Positions 8,215 to 17,961 are shown, counted from the first letter of the stretch. The stretch is 64,000 bases of DNA from JALZUR01 sp965205365 (GCA_965205365.1 CBDBGT010000005.1:124001-188000); one strand, 5' to 3'. The notes: generated by a model from the sequence alone, not told the origin. Program-made: numbers and translations.

Positions 8215-9823
8215 TAAATATAGTATATACAATGAGTGAAAGAATTAAAACAACACCAATTTTTTGACCAATTATTTTTACCCTTATACTCACAGGCCTT
8301 CCGGTAACAACCTCAACAATATAGAAAAATAAATGTCCTCCATCTAATACAGGAACAGGCAATAAATTTAGAAAAAAAAGATTTATAGAAATTATAGCCA
8401 TGATTTTAATAAAATAAACCCATCCAATATTTAAAGAGTCTTTTGCAACTTTGCCAATGGAAATAACACCGCTTAGGGTTTTGTGGGAAATCTCTCCTGT
8501 TAGGAGCTTTTTAAAACCTGAAAAAGTCATTTTAACCCAGTGAATAGATTCCTTAGCTGCATATTTAAAAAGATCCTTTATGGAGGCCAGACTTCTTATA
8601 GCAGTCAGTGGTGGAAGGTACTCTAATGCCGACGCAATACCAATAGTAGGGCGATACTCAACCTGCCCAGTAGCTGTAAGAAGCTCTGTCTGTAAGGGGA
8701 TTAGGGAAACAAGCTTTTCCCCACTTGTATTAGCAATGAGCAAAGTAACACTTTGGCCTTTAATAGTGGATTTAATTCCAGTTACAAGGTCTTCCCATTT
8801 TTCAAGTTTAACACCATTGACTTTAAGAATTTGATCCCCTGCTTTTAAACCTGCTTTTTGAGCAGGAGATCCTCTTTGAACCTGACCAACCATAAGCTCA
8901 GGCTTTACAAAACCTAAGCTTGAAAAAGTCCGTGGAAGTTGATTTGAGGGAATTCTTCTTTGTACAACCTGTCCAGAAGTTTTTTCAATTGAAATTTGTA
9001 AATCTTCACTAGCTGGAGTGTTTAATATAGCTTTTTCAAGCTCATAGAAACTTTTAACTTCAACAGAGTTAACCATTATGATTTTTTCAATTGAAGAAAG
9101 CTCACCATTTAATAAACTCGACTTATAATCAATACCAATTTTAGAAGATTTTCTTAATAAATTAAGGCCTTCAATATGGCCAATCTTTTTTAAATCTGAT
9201 ATGGGGTTTTTATTGTTTTCAACAACCACCGGGGCAAAAATAGATTCTAATTTGCCATTTAAATGTAAAACCTTAAGGCTCACATTAATCCCATTTTCTA
9301 ACTGCCCAAGCTCTTTAGCGAAATCTTGAAAATATTTTACAGGCTTTCCATTTACAGACTCAATGGTGTCACCATACCTTAAACCTGCTTTATATGCAGG
9401 ACTTGTAGGACTGATGTCACCTAAAGAAATAGTGACCTCAGGTGAACCTAGCTTTCCAAGGATTAAAAATAAAATAAAAGCAAAAATTAAATTCATCATT
9501 GGCCCTGCTAAAACAATGGCTATTTTCTTAAAGACATTTTGATGATTAAAGCTTTTGCTTTCATCTATAGTGGGAATAATATCTTTATCGCCATCGCCAT
9601 ACATTTTTATATAGCCACCAAGGGGAATTAAGCTTAAACAATATATAGTTTCTCCATATTTCCAGGAAAAAAGCTTAGGCCCAAAACCAATGCTAAAGGT
9701 CTCAACTCGAACTCCACAAATACGGGCTACAATAAAATGACCCCATTCATGAACAAAAATAAGAATACCCAAAAGCAGAAAAAACGGCCCAATAGCAGCA
9801 AGTTTAGATATTATAAAATCCAT
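8180..9823 (-). CDS. rseP: Site-2 membrane metalloprotease RseP
   Basis: The protein of 547 residues is an intramembrane zinc protease. HEWGH lies at 25-29 in the first membrane helix, and the second zinc motif PVPVLDGGH is near residue 490. Between them are PDZ modules: one near 145-190 (SPAYKAGLRYGDTIESVNG), one near 315-365 (SPAQKAGLKAGDQILKVNG), and a weaker PDZ-like stretch near 240-280. It is about 100 residues longer than E. coli RseP, consistent with the extra PDZ-like part. In the family it cuts anti-sigma factors and signal-peptide remnants. It lies between cdsA and tsaB, in the cdsA-rseP order common in Proteobacteria. Confidence 0.93.
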   Translation of the reverse strand: MDFIISKLAAIGPFFLLLGILIFVHEWGHFIVARICGVRVETFSIGFGPKLFSWKYGETIYCLSLIPLGGYIKMYGDGDKDIIPTIDESKSFNHQNVFKKIAIVLAGPMMNLIFAFILFLILGKLGSPEVTISLGDISPTSPAYKAGLRYGDTIESVNGKPVKYFQDFAKELGQLENGINVSLKVLHLNGKLESIFAPVVVENNKNPISDLKKIGHIEGLNLLRKSSKIGIDYKSSLLNGELSSIEKIIMVNSVEVKSFYELEKAILNTPASEDLQISIEKTSGQVVQRRIPSNQLPRTFSSLGFVKPELMVGQVQRGSPAQKAGLKAGDQILKVNGVKLEKWEDLVTGIKSTIKGQSVTLLIANTSGEKLVSLIPLQTELLTATGQVEYRPTIGIASALEYLPPLTAIRSLASIKDLFKYAAKESIHWVKMTFSGFKKLLTGEISHKTLSGVISIGKVAKDSLNIGWVYFIKIMAIISINLFFLNLLPVPVLDGGHLFFYIVEVVTGRPVSIRVKIIGQKIGVVLILSLIVYTIFNDFSRIIFSGW

Positions 9824-9824
9824 G

Positions 9825-10652
9825 TTAGAATTGTAGAAGAAGATAACTTAAAATACCAGCAAAAAGCAGTCCATCTAGACGATCAAAAAAGCCCCCATGC
9901 CCAGGAAGAAAGTTTCCAGAATCTTTTATTTTAGTAGTGCGTTTAATAACAGACTCAGTCAAATCTCCTGTTAATGCAGCAAATAGTATTAGTAGAGTCA
10001 CTAAAACTTTAAAGAACAAAGAGTCAAAGTTTTGCAAAAAAGAAAACTCATAAAACCTCTGATCTAAGACTAAAGTTATAGGAATACATGTTAAGCCTGC
10101 AAAAACAGCTCCTTCAATGGTTTTTGAGGGAGAAGACAAGGGGTAGAGTTTTGTTGAAAAAAATTTACCACCAAGAAATTTACCTAAAAAGTAAGAGAAT
10201 GTATCAAACAATGCAACTATAAAAAATACGAAGTACAAAGATTCAAATCGTGGCAACATCACTAAATGTGCAAGAAGAAATGTTGGGGCAATTAAAGAAT
10301 AGAATAAAAATATATAAAGTTTACCGTGATTTGAATAAAAAGGTTCTTTATATGTTGCAGTTTTTCTATGAACCCACATCCAAATAATAATTTCCATTAA
10401 GCAAAAGAAAAAAGCACTGTCTAAATTAGGGTATAAATAAAAACCAACAAAATGTATCAAATGAAACGGCAGCAGAAAAAAAAAATCTTTTTTCTGACCA
10501 AATAAGAGCATACCACACTCCATGGCCATAATCATAAAAACAAGAGTACAAAGTACATAAAGCCCCTGAGCTTTAAAAAGTATGTGTGTTAAAAATAAAA
10601 TCAATACACTAATTAGTGTAGATAAAATTCTTTTTATTAACGAAGGGGGCAT
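9825..10652 (-). CDS. cdsA: Phosphatidate cytidylyltransferase
   Basis: This 275-residue polytopic membrane protein ends with the CdsA signature: SKTIEG near residue 175, then KIKDSGNFLPGHGG and FDRLD near 240-262. It makes CDP-diacylglycerol from CTP and phosphatidic acid for phospholipid synthesis. Its ATG directly follows the uppS stop (TAAATG), and its stop is one base from the rseP start, so it is translated as part of the same operon. Length and helix pattern are normal. Confidence 0.92.
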   Translation of the reverse strand: MPPSLIKRILSTLISVLILFLTHILFKAQGLYVLCTLVFMIMAMECGMLLFGQKKDFFFLLPFHLIHFVGFYLYPNLDSAFFFCLMEIIIWMWVHRKTATYKEPFYSNHGKLYIFLFYSLIAPTFLLAHLVMLPRFESLYFVFFIVALFDTFSYFLGKFLGGKFFSTKLYPLSSPSKTIEGAVFAGLTCIPITLVLDQRFYEFSFLQNFDSLFFKVLVTLLILFAALTGDLTESVIKRTTKIKDSGNFLPGHGGFFDRLDGLLFAGILSYLLLQF

Positions 10653-11369
10653 TTAAGGTTGAGCTCCTAATTTTGGAAATTCAACGGCTGTTCCAAAGCG
10701 TCGATTTCTCTGCTGATATTCTTTTAATGCAAGTTCTAAATCTTGTGGTTTAAAGTCTGGCCAAAGTACTTTTGTAAAATAAAGTTCTGCATAAGCAGAT
10801 TGCCAAAGCATAAAATTAGAAAGCCTTTGCTCCCCACTAGTTCTAATAATATAATCAGGCTCAGGTATGCCATCAGCAGATAAAATTTTACAAAGACTAG
10901 ACTCAGTCATAGGCATAGAGCTGTTTTTAATGTGTGTATTGATGGCTAAAATCAATTCCTGTCGACCACCATAATTTAAGGCTAGCACAAGGTTTAAACC
11001 CGTATTCTTAGAGGTTTTTTTAACAATGGTTAAAATGTTTTCTCTAAGTTCTAAAGGTAGAGGATTTAAATCACCAATAACCCTTAGGCAAACATTGTTG
11101 GAAATTAAATAGCCTTGCTTTTTTTTAATATGACGATGCAAAAGTTTGAATAAAAAACTAACTTCTTCTTTTGAGCGAGACCAGTTTTCAGTACTAAAAG
11201 CATATAGGGTTAAAAACTCAATGGAAGTCTTACTGGCACAGTATTCAACAATTTGTTGAGCAGTTTCAGATCCTTTAAGATGCCCCCAAAACCTATGTTT
11301 ATTTTTAGAAATGGCCCAGCGACCATTTCCATCCATTATAAACGCAACATGTTTTGGAGTTGTCTTCAT
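10653..11369 (-). CDS. uppS: Undecaprenyl diphosphate synthase
   Basis: The 238-residue cytosolic cis-prenyltransferase carries the catalytic MDGNGRWA at residues 12-19 (Asp13), FSTENWSR near 75-82 and the C-terminal signature RTSGEQRLSNFMLWQ. It builds the C55 lipid carrier for peptidoglycan and polysaccharide precursors. It lies in the conserved frr-uppS-cdsA order. The start ATG at 11369 gives the expected N-terminus (MKTTPKHVAF). Confidence 0.94.
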   Translation of the reverse strand: MKTTPKHVAFIMDGNGRWAISKNKHRFWGHLKGSETAQQIVEYCASKTSIEFLTLYAFSTENWSRSKEEVSFLFKLLHRHIKKKQGYLISNNVCLRVIGDLNPLPLELRENILTIVKKTSKNTGLNLVLALNYGGRQELILAINTHIKNSSMPMTESSLCKILSADGIPEPDYIIRTSGEQRLSNFMLWQSAYAELYFTKVLWPDFKPQDLELALKEYQQRNRRFGTAVEFPKLGAQP

Positions 11370-11378
11370 TGTTGCCGT

Positions 11379-11936
11379 TTAGAGCGTGAGAAGTTCTTTT
11401 TCTTTATTGTTAGAAATTTCATCAACTTTTTTAATAAAGTCATCTGTTAGAGTTTGAATTTTAGTTAGGTAAGTTTTTTCTTCATCTTCTCCAATTTTTT
11501 TACCCTTTAGCAAGGCTTTAATGGACTCGTTTGCATCACGCCTAGCCATTCTTACAGATACACGAGTGTCTTCTACGATTTTTTTAATGGATTTAATCAT
11601 ATCCTTTCTACGCTCTTGGGTAAGATCTGGAACTTTTAATCGAATCACTTTTCCATCACTTTGAGGAGCCATTCCAAGATTTGATTTAACTAAAGCTGCC
11701 TCAACATCTTTAAGAACAGAGGTCTCCCAGGGTGAAATCAAAAAAGATTTTCCATCAGGACAGCTAATAGAGGCCACCTGATTTAAAGGGTTTAAGGACC
11801 CGTAGTAGTTAACCTTTACAGAATCAAGCATATTTATATTAGCTCTCCCAGTACGTATTTTTTTTAAATCTTGAATAAGAGAATCAACAGCTTTCTCCAT
11901 AGATGTTGTTGTAGATTGTTTAAGTTCATCAAGCAT
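11379..11936 (-). CDS. frr: Ribosome recycling factor
   Basis: The 185-residue protein has the RRF pattern throughout. An N-terminal helix ends in KIRTGRAN; then comes YYGSLNPLNQVASIS, VIRLKVPDLTQERRKD, and a C-terminal coiled helix. RRF with EF-G splits post-termination ribosomes. It lies between pyrH and uppS as in most Proteobacteria. AGGAGGAATAAAAGTT precedes the ATG, a strong ribosome site. Confidence 0.95.
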   Translation of the reverse strand: MLDELKQSTTTSMEKAVDSLIQDLKKIRTGRANINMLDSVKVNYYGSLNPLNQVASISCPDGKSFLISPWETSVLKDVEAALVKSNLGMAPQSDGKVIRLKVPDLTQERRKDMIKSIKKIVEDTRVSVRMARRDANESIKALLKGKKIGEDEEKTYLTKIQTLTDDFIKKVDEISNNKEKELLTL

Positions 11937-11971
11937 AACTTTTATTCCTCCTTCAGTTTTTAAAATTTAAT

Positions 11972-12697
11972 TTATCTATGAATACGTGTGCCAACTTTAT
12001 CACCTAAAAGTACACGTTTAATATTGCCTCTAACCCTTAGATTAAAAGTCACAATTGGAAGCTTATTGTCCATAGATAAGCTTACAGCCGTAGAGTCCAT
12101 AACACAAAGCTTCCTTTGAAGAACGTCCAAATAAGTAATATCATCAAACATTACAGCATCATCATGAAGCTTAGGGTCTTTATCGTAGACACCATCTACT
12201 TTAGTAGCTTTTAATATCACATCGGCATTAATTTCCATACCTCTAAGACTAGCAGCTGTATCCGTTGTAAAATATGGATTTCCTGTGCCTGCTCCAAAAA
12301 TCACAACACGCCCTTTCTCAAGATGCCTAACAGCTTTGCGTCTTATATAAGGCTCTGCAATTTGTTCCATTTTAATTGCTGTTTGAACTCTAGTTTTAAT
12401 ACAAAGTTTCTCTAAAGAGTCTTGAAGAGCTAAGGCATTGACGCATGTTGCAAGCATTCCCATATAATCAGAAGACGACCTATCCATTCCTTTGGCTGAT
12501 GCTGCAACACCTCTAAAGATATTTCCACCACCAATAACAATACCAATTTGAACACCTAAATCATAAGCTTCTTTTATATCTTTAGCAACATTAGTCATGG
12601 TTTGAGTGTTGATTCCATAGCCATCATCGCCAGCAAGGGCTTCGCCGCTTAGCTTGAGCAATATACGTTTAAATTTAGTTTCTTGCTTAACCGCCAT
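11972..12697 (-). CDS. pyrH: UMP kinase
   Basis: This 241-residue amino-acid-kinase-fold protein has KLSGEALAG near residue 14, GGGNIFRG near 57, and the C-terminal nucleotide segments VFGAGTGNPYFTTD and DKDP. It phosphorylates UMP to UDP as a hexamer. The order rpsB-tsf-pyrH-frr is conserved. Length and motifs are normal. Confidence 0.95.
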   Translation of the reverse strand: MAVKQETKFKRILLKLSGEALAGDDGYGINTQTMTNVAKDIKEAYDLGVQIGIVIGGGNIFRGVAASAKGMDRSSSDYMGMLATCVNALALQDSLEKLCIKTRVQTAIKMEQIAEPYIRRKAVRHLEKGRVVIFGAGTGNPYFTTDTAASLRGMEINADVILKATKVDGVYDKDPKLHDDAVMFDDITYLDVLQRKLCVMDSTAVSLSMDNKLPIVTFNLRVRGNIKRVLLGDKVGTRIHR

Positions 12698-12711
12698 TGA
12701 CCCTCTATTTT

Positions 12712-13359
12712 CTAATTTGTCATCTGAGCAACTTCTTCAGCGAAATTGTCCACTTTTTTCTCAATACCTTCACCCAATTCAAAACGTACAAATCTACGAA
12801 TAACAATATTTTCACCAATCTTAGCAATTATGTTTCTAAGATATTCTTGTATAGTTATGTCTGGATTTTTAACAAAAGGTTGGTCAAGAAGACAAATACT
12901 TGTGACCCATTTTTTAATTTGGCCTTCTAAAATCTTATCTAAAAATTCAGAACTTTTACCTTCTTCAATAGCTTTAGCTTTTAAAACATCCTTTTCTTTA
13001 TCTTTAGCTTTTTGTGTAATCTCAGCTGCAGCTACAAATTCAGGAGCCATTGCAGCAATATGCATTGAGATGTCACTGACAAAAGCTTGGAAATCTTCAT
13101 TTTTTGCAACAAAATCAGTTTCACAATTCACTTCTAAAAGAACACCAATACGCCCTTTGCCATGAATATAAGAACTCACACAACCTTCAGCAGCGATTCT
13201 ACCAGCTTTTTTTGCAGCTGTGCTTAAACCCTTTTGCCTTAACCAATCAATGGCTTTATCTTGTGCACCATTGGCTTGAATAAGAGCTTTTTTACAATCA
13301 AGCATTCCAGCCCCAGTTAATTCTCTAATTTTCTTAATATCACCTGCAGTAAAATTCAT
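12712..13359 (-). CDS. tsf: Elongation factor Ts, short form
   Basis: The N-terminus carries LTGAGMLDCKKAL and the core has VNCETDFVAKN, the part that contacts EF-Tu and releases GDP. At 215 residues it is shorter than E. coli EF-Ts (283) and closer to the Thermus-type short form: one core subdomain is reduced. It sits 12 bases downstream of rpsB. Neighbours and motifs leave little doubt. Confidence 0.94.
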   Translation of the reverse strand: MNFTAGDIKKIRELTGAGMLDCKKALIQANGAQDKAIDWLRQKGLSTAAKKAGRIAAEGCVSSYIHGKGRIGVLLEVNCETDFVAKNEDFQAFVSDISMHIAAMAPEFVAAAEITQKAKDKEKDVLKAKAIEEGKSSEFLDKILEGQIKKWVTSICLLDQPFVKNPDITIQEYLRNIIAKIGENIVIRRFVRFELGEGIEKKVDNFAEEVAQMTN

Positions 13360-13371
13360 TCCTAAACCCCC

Positions 13372-14268
13372 TTATTCCCCAGCCTCATCCTCAGGTGTGT
13401 CCAATTTTTCTGCTATTTCTTGCTCAATTTCAACAATGTCAGCCGTTCCAGCGGCAACAAGTTTTCTTTTTGTAATTTTAATCACGGCAGGCCCAGTAGC
13501 ATTTTTCTTATCCTCTTTTGGGGCTTCTACAGCTGTAGCAGCCTCATCAGCTTTTTTCATTAACTGCTCTTTTAAAGTTGCCTCCCATTTCTTAGCACCT
13601 TCCTCATAAGCTTTTCTTACAAGATCACAGAAAAGTTTAATTGATCTAATGGCATCATCATTTCCTGGAATGGGATAATCAATTACTTCAGGATCACAAT
13701 TCGTGTCAGCAATACCAATGACTTTGATTCCAAGGCGCTGGGCTTCTTTAACAGCAATATGTTCTTTAACGGTATCTACAACAAACATAATGGCAGGAGG
13801 TTCTTTCATATCACGAATACCCTCTAGATATTCAGTAAGACGACGGTACTGCTTATCAATTTGAGAACGTTCTTTTTTTGAAAAAAGTTGAAACTCTCCA
13901 TTTTTTCTCATTTTTTCAATTTTTCTCATTCTCTCAATAGAGTTCTTAATTGTAGTAAAGTTTGTAAGCATTCCACCTAGCCATCTTTTGGTGACAAAAA
14001 ATTGACCACACCCAGGAGCTGCTTCTTTAATGGCATCTACAGCTTGTTTTTTAGTTCCAACAAAAATCAGGCGCCCACCTTTAGCTGCAGTTTCTTCAAT
14101 GAAACTTAAAGCTGCTTTAGCAAGCTCCATGGACTGTTGAAGGTCCACTATATGAATTCCACCTCTTGTACCAAAGATATATGGCTTCATTTTTGGATTT
14201 CCACGTTGTGTTTGGTGTCCAAAGTGTACACCAGCATCTAATAATTCTTTTACAGTAACCTGTACCAT
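13372..14268 (-). CDS. rpsB: 30S ribosomal protein S2
   Basis: The protein begins MVQVTVKELLDAGVHFGHQT and contains MKPYIFGTRGGIHIVDL and the C-terminal IGIADTNCDPEVIDYPIPGNDDA, all S2 hallmarks. I chose ATG 14268 because AGGAG lies 7 bases upstream. A frame extension to 14301 would add 11 residues and overlap a hairpin. After about residue 225 there is a charged Ala/Lys/Glu-rich tail, which makes it (298 residues) longer than E. coli S2 (241). It is the first gene of the eleven-gene minus-strand run that ends with rluD. Confidence 0.95.
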   Translation of the reverse strand: MVQVTVKELLDAGVHFGHQTQRGNPKMKPYIFGTRGGIHIVDLQQSMELAKAALSFIEETAAKGGRLIFVGTKKQAVDAIKEAAPGCGQFFVTKRWLGGMLTNFTTIKNSIERMRKIEKMRKNGEFQLFSKKERSQIDKQYRRLTEYLEGIRDMKEPPAIMFVVDTVKEHIAVKEAQRLGIKVIGIADTNCDPEVIDYPIPGNDDAIRSIKLFCDLVRKAYEEGAKKWEATLKEQLMKKADEAATAVEAPKEDKKNATGPAVIKITKRKLVAAGTADIVEIEQEIAEKLDTPEDEAGE

Positions 14269-14291
14269 AGATATTCTCCTAGTTTTTCCTC

Positions 14292-14326
14292 CCATCTGCA
14301 TGGCTGCCCACTAGTTGAGCAGATGG
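14292..14326 (-). promoter_or_regulatory. Hairpin in the rpsB leader
   Basis: CCATCTGC (14292-14299) and GCAGATGG (14319-14326) form a perfect 8-bp stem enclosing a 19-base loop, ending about 24 bases before the rpsB start codon. In several bacteria the rpsB-tsf leader folds into a structure bound by S2 for feedback control. Whether this is such a structure is inference. Confidence 0.45.
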
Positions 14327-14613
14327 TGCGTATGGCCCAAGCGACATACAGGGGCTTGATGGACTTGCTATCACACTAAATAGGGGAAAGGCAAAAGAAA
14401 ATAAAAACAGGCTGAAGCTTTAATTTAACAAAATTTCAAAGTAAGAGGGAAAAAAAAGCTTCCACTCATTACACCACCTCCCCCTACCCTTTTGTTTAGT
14501 AAAAAAACCCCAAAATTCCTCTGCTCCTTTAAAACAAGGTTTTCCTTAGAAAACATCACTAAGAACATAAATATCAGTTTTGCTTTTTTAAAAAATACGG
14601 TTAAATAGACTTA
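14327..14613. other. Divergent intergenic region between rpsB and a hypothetical gene
   Basis: Nearly 290 bp, AT-rich with a C-rich stretch near 14480-14495 (ACCACCTCCCCCTACCC). It must contain the promoter of the rpsB run. A TTGCCT-like element on the minus strand near 14380-14390 is a possible -35, but I cannot support it strongly. No gene seen. Confidence 0.35.
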
Positions 14614-15096
14614 ATGAATAAAGCTAAACTTTCCACTGTTTTACTAGTCATAGCCTCACTTACCTTAGTCTTGTTAAGTTTTACTCTTATTTTAAGCCCT
14701 AAAATTCGTTTTTCTTTAAACAACCTTATTGAAAACAAGAATCGAGAAATCATTGCTATACTAGAAACAAATCTATCTATACCTAATAAGGATTTTAAAA
14801 TTCTTAAGATAAAACAAAATTCAGACTTATGGATCGAAATTTATGACCTTTCCTCATCTAAAGATCGAGTTGCTCAATTTCAACTCCTTAAAAAAACTGA
14901 CGCTCAAATGTTTGTAGATAAAAAATCCTCTAGCCTATTTGCTTCAGATTTAGATGGTGATGAAATCTTAGAAATCCTAGCGCCTTCTTTTAATTCTAAA
15001 CTTCATCCCAAAATACATGCTTTTCGCTATAATCCCACAACAGATAGCTTTTCTCAGATTACAGATCAAAACCTTATACAAAATCTTAACCTCTAA
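14614..15096 (+). CDS. Membrane-anchored protein with an FG-GAP-like calcium loop
   Basis: This 160-residue protein has one N-terminal membrane helix (about 7-29, no lipobox) and then a periplasmic domain. The segment ASDLDGDEILEILAP near residues 112-127 matches the DxDGDxxxEI loop of FG-GAP/integrin-like repeats, normally a calcium site. Only one such loop is present, so it is not a full propeller. There is no clear functional assignment. It precedes a lipoprotein gene and ligA on the same strand. Confidence 0.6.
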   Translation: MNKAKLSTVLLVIASLTLVLLSFTLILSPKIRFSLNNLIENKNREIIAILETNLSIPNKDFKILKIKQNSDLWIEIYDLSSSKDRVAQFQLLKKTDAQMFVDKKSSSLFASDLDGDEILEILAPSFNSKLHPKIHAFRYNPTTDSFSQITDQNLIQNLNL

Positions 15097-15160
15097 AGCC
15101 CTTTACTTTAACCCCATAAAATTTTAACCTCGGAACTTGACTTGCTAAGGAATTGTCATT

Positions 15161-15847
15161 ATGTGTCATTCCATGACTCATTTTATAACCATAATATTAA
15201 TATTTAGCCTAAGTTTTTTATCTGCATGCAACAATGAACAGACAAAGCGCCTGTCTAAAAATAATTTCTATGAAGAAAACAATGATATTGCAGCTTTTGC
15301 CCTTACAGACAGCGAAACTAAATTTTTAAAACCCGCTCATCTTTTAGATGAAGGTCTTTTTTCTGTTGTTGAGTTTAAAAGTACTGTGACTTTAGCTGAT
15401 ACTGAAGAAAATAAAATCACTCTATCTCTTATTGGAAGCAACGTTTCTGACTCTACTTTCAGACTGTCTATTAGAAGGGCTGCAGGCTTCACTCCACAGT
15501 CTAAAATAACTAAACCTGTGTCTTTTCGACTGCCCATTACAAACAAACAAGGCTCCCTTCTTACTGTTGATATAATCATTGAGTTTAACAGCTTTAAAGA
15601 AAGCTTTTTATCAGTACGCGCTGAACAAGTCCCTCCTCCAGAAAATAATTCTGAACCTGACCCTAAAGCCCCTCCTCAAGAGTTCACTTCATTTTACTCA
15701 TCCCATAATGATGAGGTGGCTTTTTATGAGTTTAAAAAGCAGAAAGAAAACACCTCTCAAACTTATTTCCTACACCATCAAAATACAGTTCAAAGCTTAA
15801 ATCTTCTTAGAATTTCAACAAGGCTAACTTTAAACCAAATACTATAA
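15161..15847 (+). CDS. Putative lipoprotein, hypothetical
   Basis: The 228-residue product has a signal sequence with a lipobox-like LSFLSAC (Cys near residue 23), predicting a lipid-anchored envelope protein. The rest is polar with a proline-rich part near 165-178 (PPPENNSEPDPKAPPQ). No domain recognised. AAGGAA lies 8 bases before the ATG at 15161, favouring that start over the ATG at 15173. It lies between another envelope gene and ligA. Confidence 0.6.
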   Translation: MCHSMTHFITIILIFSLSFLSACNNEQTKRLSKNNFYEENNDIAAFALTDSETKFLKPAHLLDEGLFSVVEFKSTVTLADTEENKITLSLIGSNVSDSTFRLSIRRAAGFTPQSKITKPVSFRLPITNKQGSLLTVDIIIEFNSFKESFLSVRAEQVPPPENNSEPDPKAPPQEFTSFYSSHNDEVAFYEFKKQKENTSQTYFLHHQNTVQSLNLLRISTRLTLNQIL

Positions 15848-15960
15848 TTAAACTAAGTTTTATTAGTTTTAAAAAAATATCTAAAAATATAAAACCTTCA
15901 TGACCTTCTTACCACTAACTGATAATGACATTAAGGCTTCTTTGTTATAGGCTTTTTCCT

Positions 15961-17961
15961 ATGTCTTCTAAGCGCCACAAAGAACTTATTAAGATCATTA
16001 AGCACCACGATAATTTATATTATAAAGATTCTGCCCCTGAAATCACAGACTATGAATATGATAAGTTTTTTACTGAGCTTAAAACCATTGAGGATTTAAA
16101 TCCTGACTTAATAAAAAAAGACTCCCCCACTCAAAGAGTAAGCGATGCTCCAGCCGAGCATTTTTTAAAAAAAAAACACCAAATGCCTATGTTGTCTTTA
16201 CAAAACACATACGATTTAAAAAATATTCTAGATTTTGATTTACGCTGTAAAAAAATTTTAGCTTCTGAGAATAAAATCGAATATTGTTGTGAGCCTAAAT
16301 TTGATGGACTCGCCATTGAATTAATTTATGAACATGGGTTTTTAATCTCAGCTCTTACAAGAGGCGATGGAAAAATTGGTGAAGACGTTTTATCAAATAT
16401 TAAAACTATTAAATCCATTCCTTTAAAACTAAATACAAAAACCCCTCCTAAGATTTTTGAAATCAGAGGAGAGGTGGTCATTTTAAAAAATGATTTTAAG
16501 GCCTTAAACCTACAACAAGAAAATGAGGGCCTACCAGCTTTTGCAAACCCTAGAAACGCTGCTGCCGGCTCAATTAGACAACTTGACTCAAGAGTTGCAG
16601 CAAGTCGCCCATTAAAATTCTATGGACACTCTCCAGGTAAGCTATCTAAAAAAACTTTTAAAACGCAATTTGAATTTCTTAAGCTTTTAAAAAAATATAA
16701 AATCCCTACAGCTCTAAGCTATAATGTATATAAAACCTGTAAGACTCCAGATAAAGTCATTGCCCACTATGAAAAAATGAAAAAAGTGAAAAAAAACCTT
16801 CCTTTTGATATAGATGGAATGGTTATAAAAGTGAACGACTTAAACCTTCAAGATGAGCTTGGCTTTATTGCAAGAAGCCCTAGGTGGGCCGCAGCAGCTA
16901 AATTTAAACCTGACCAAGAGTTCACAGTGGTCTTAGATATTGAGTATCAAATTGGTCGAACTGGTGTAATCACTCCCGTTGCTGTTCTTAGTCCTGTATC
17001 AGTAGGAGGTGTTACAATTTCCAATGCCACACTTCATAATTTTTCAGAGCTTAAAAGAAAAGATATTCGAATTGGCGACACTGTACTGGTTCATAGAGCT
17101 GGAGAGGTTATCCCTGAAATTATCCATGTTAAACTCTCTAAGCGCTTAAAAACATCTAAAAAAATCACTCCCCCCACAACTTGCCCAAGTTGCTCAAACA
17201 AATTACATCATAAAAATCATGAAATTGCCCTTCGGTGTACAAACATAAAATGCCCAGGTTTAAATCTTAAGCGACTTAAACATTTTGTTTCAAAATCAGC
17301 CTTAAATATAGATAAGCTTGGCGATGGAATCATTGAACGGCTTTTTAAACTTAATATAATTTCAAACTTTTCAGACATCTATTCTTTAGATAGACAAAGT
17401 ATTCTTAAGCTCCCTCGTTTTGGAGAAAAGTCCACAAAAAACCTTTTTTCTTCAATTGAAACAAGTAAATCAGCTTCTCTTGAAAAATTTATTTTCGCCT
17501 TTGGAATTAAACATGTTGGCCAAAAAACAGCAGAAACTTTAGCTGCTCACTTTCAAAGCCTTAAAAAATTTTTAACAGCTACATCTGAAGAACTTAGAGC
17601 CCTCCATGATGTTGGTGAAAAAGTTGCTGAAAGTGTAGTCTTAGAGCTCAACACTCCAAGCTTTGCTCAAGAACTCAAAATACTGTTAAAGCTTGGTATT
17701 GACCCTCTTTCTGAGCTTTCTAACCTTCAGAAAGGAAAAACCCCTCTTAGTGGTAAGAAAATTGTTATCACTGGAACTTTTAAAATACCACGCTCACAAG
17801 TGGTTAAGTTTCTTAAGTCCTACGGAGTAAATGTCACTAGCTCTGTAAGTAAAAACACAGACTACCTCTTAGTTGGAAAAGCTGCTGGGTCAAAAACAAA
17901 AAAAGCCCAGGAACTAGGTGTAAAAACACTTTCCTGGATGGATTTAAATAAATTAATTTAA
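15961..17961 (+). CDS. ligA: NAD-dependent DNA ligase
   Basis: The protein (666 residues from this start) has all LigA parts: the Ia domain (YYKDSAPEITDYEYD), the adenylation motif EPKFDGLAIE with the catalytic lysine near 113, an OB fold, a four-cysteine zinc finger starting CPSC near 408, helix-hairpin-helix repeats and a C-terminal BRCT domain (about 590-666). It seals nicks in replication and repair. The frame opens at an ATG at 15925, but the usual N-terminus fits ATG 15961; neither has a good ribosome site. The last 292 bases of the gene are repeated at 20057-20348 on the far side of the insertion sequence. This copy is intact. Confidence 0.93.
   Translation: MSSKRHKELIKIIKHHDNLYYKDSAPEITDYEYDKFFTELKTIEDLNPDLIKKDSPTQRVSDAPAEHFLKKKHQMPMLSLQNTYDLKNILDFDLRCKKILASENKIEYCCEPKFDGLAIELIYEHGFLISALTRGDGKIGEDVLSNIKTIKSIPLKLNTKTPPKIFEIRGEVVILKNDFKALNLQQENEGLPAFANPRNAAAGSIRQLDSRVAASRPLKFYGHSPGKLSKKTFKTQFEFLKLLKKYKIPTALSYNVYKTCKTPDKVIAHYEKMKKVKKNLPFDIDGMVIKVNDLNLQDELGFIARSPRWAAAAKFKPDQEFTVVLDIEYQIGRTGVITPVAVLSPVSVGGVTISNATLHNFSELKRKDIRIGDTVLVHRAGEVIPEIIHVKLSKRLKTSKKITPPTTCPSCSNKLHHKNHEIALRCTNIKCPGLNLKRLKHFVSKSALNIDKLGDGIIERLFKLNIISNFSDIYSLDRQSILKLPRFGEKSTKNLFSSIETSKSASLEKFIFAFGIKHVGQKTAETLAAHFQSLKKFLTATSEELRALHDVGEKVAESVVLELNTPSFAQELKILLKLGIDPLSELSNLQKGKTPLSGKKIVITGTFKIPRSQVVKFLKSYGVNVTSSVSKNTDYLLVGKAAGSKTKKAQELGVKTLSWMDLNKLI

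Noticed and set aside
12746..13165. 139-codon frame on the plus strand opposite tsf
   Set aside because: It is the mirror of a well-supported gene, EF-Ts, and has no independent start signal or motif.
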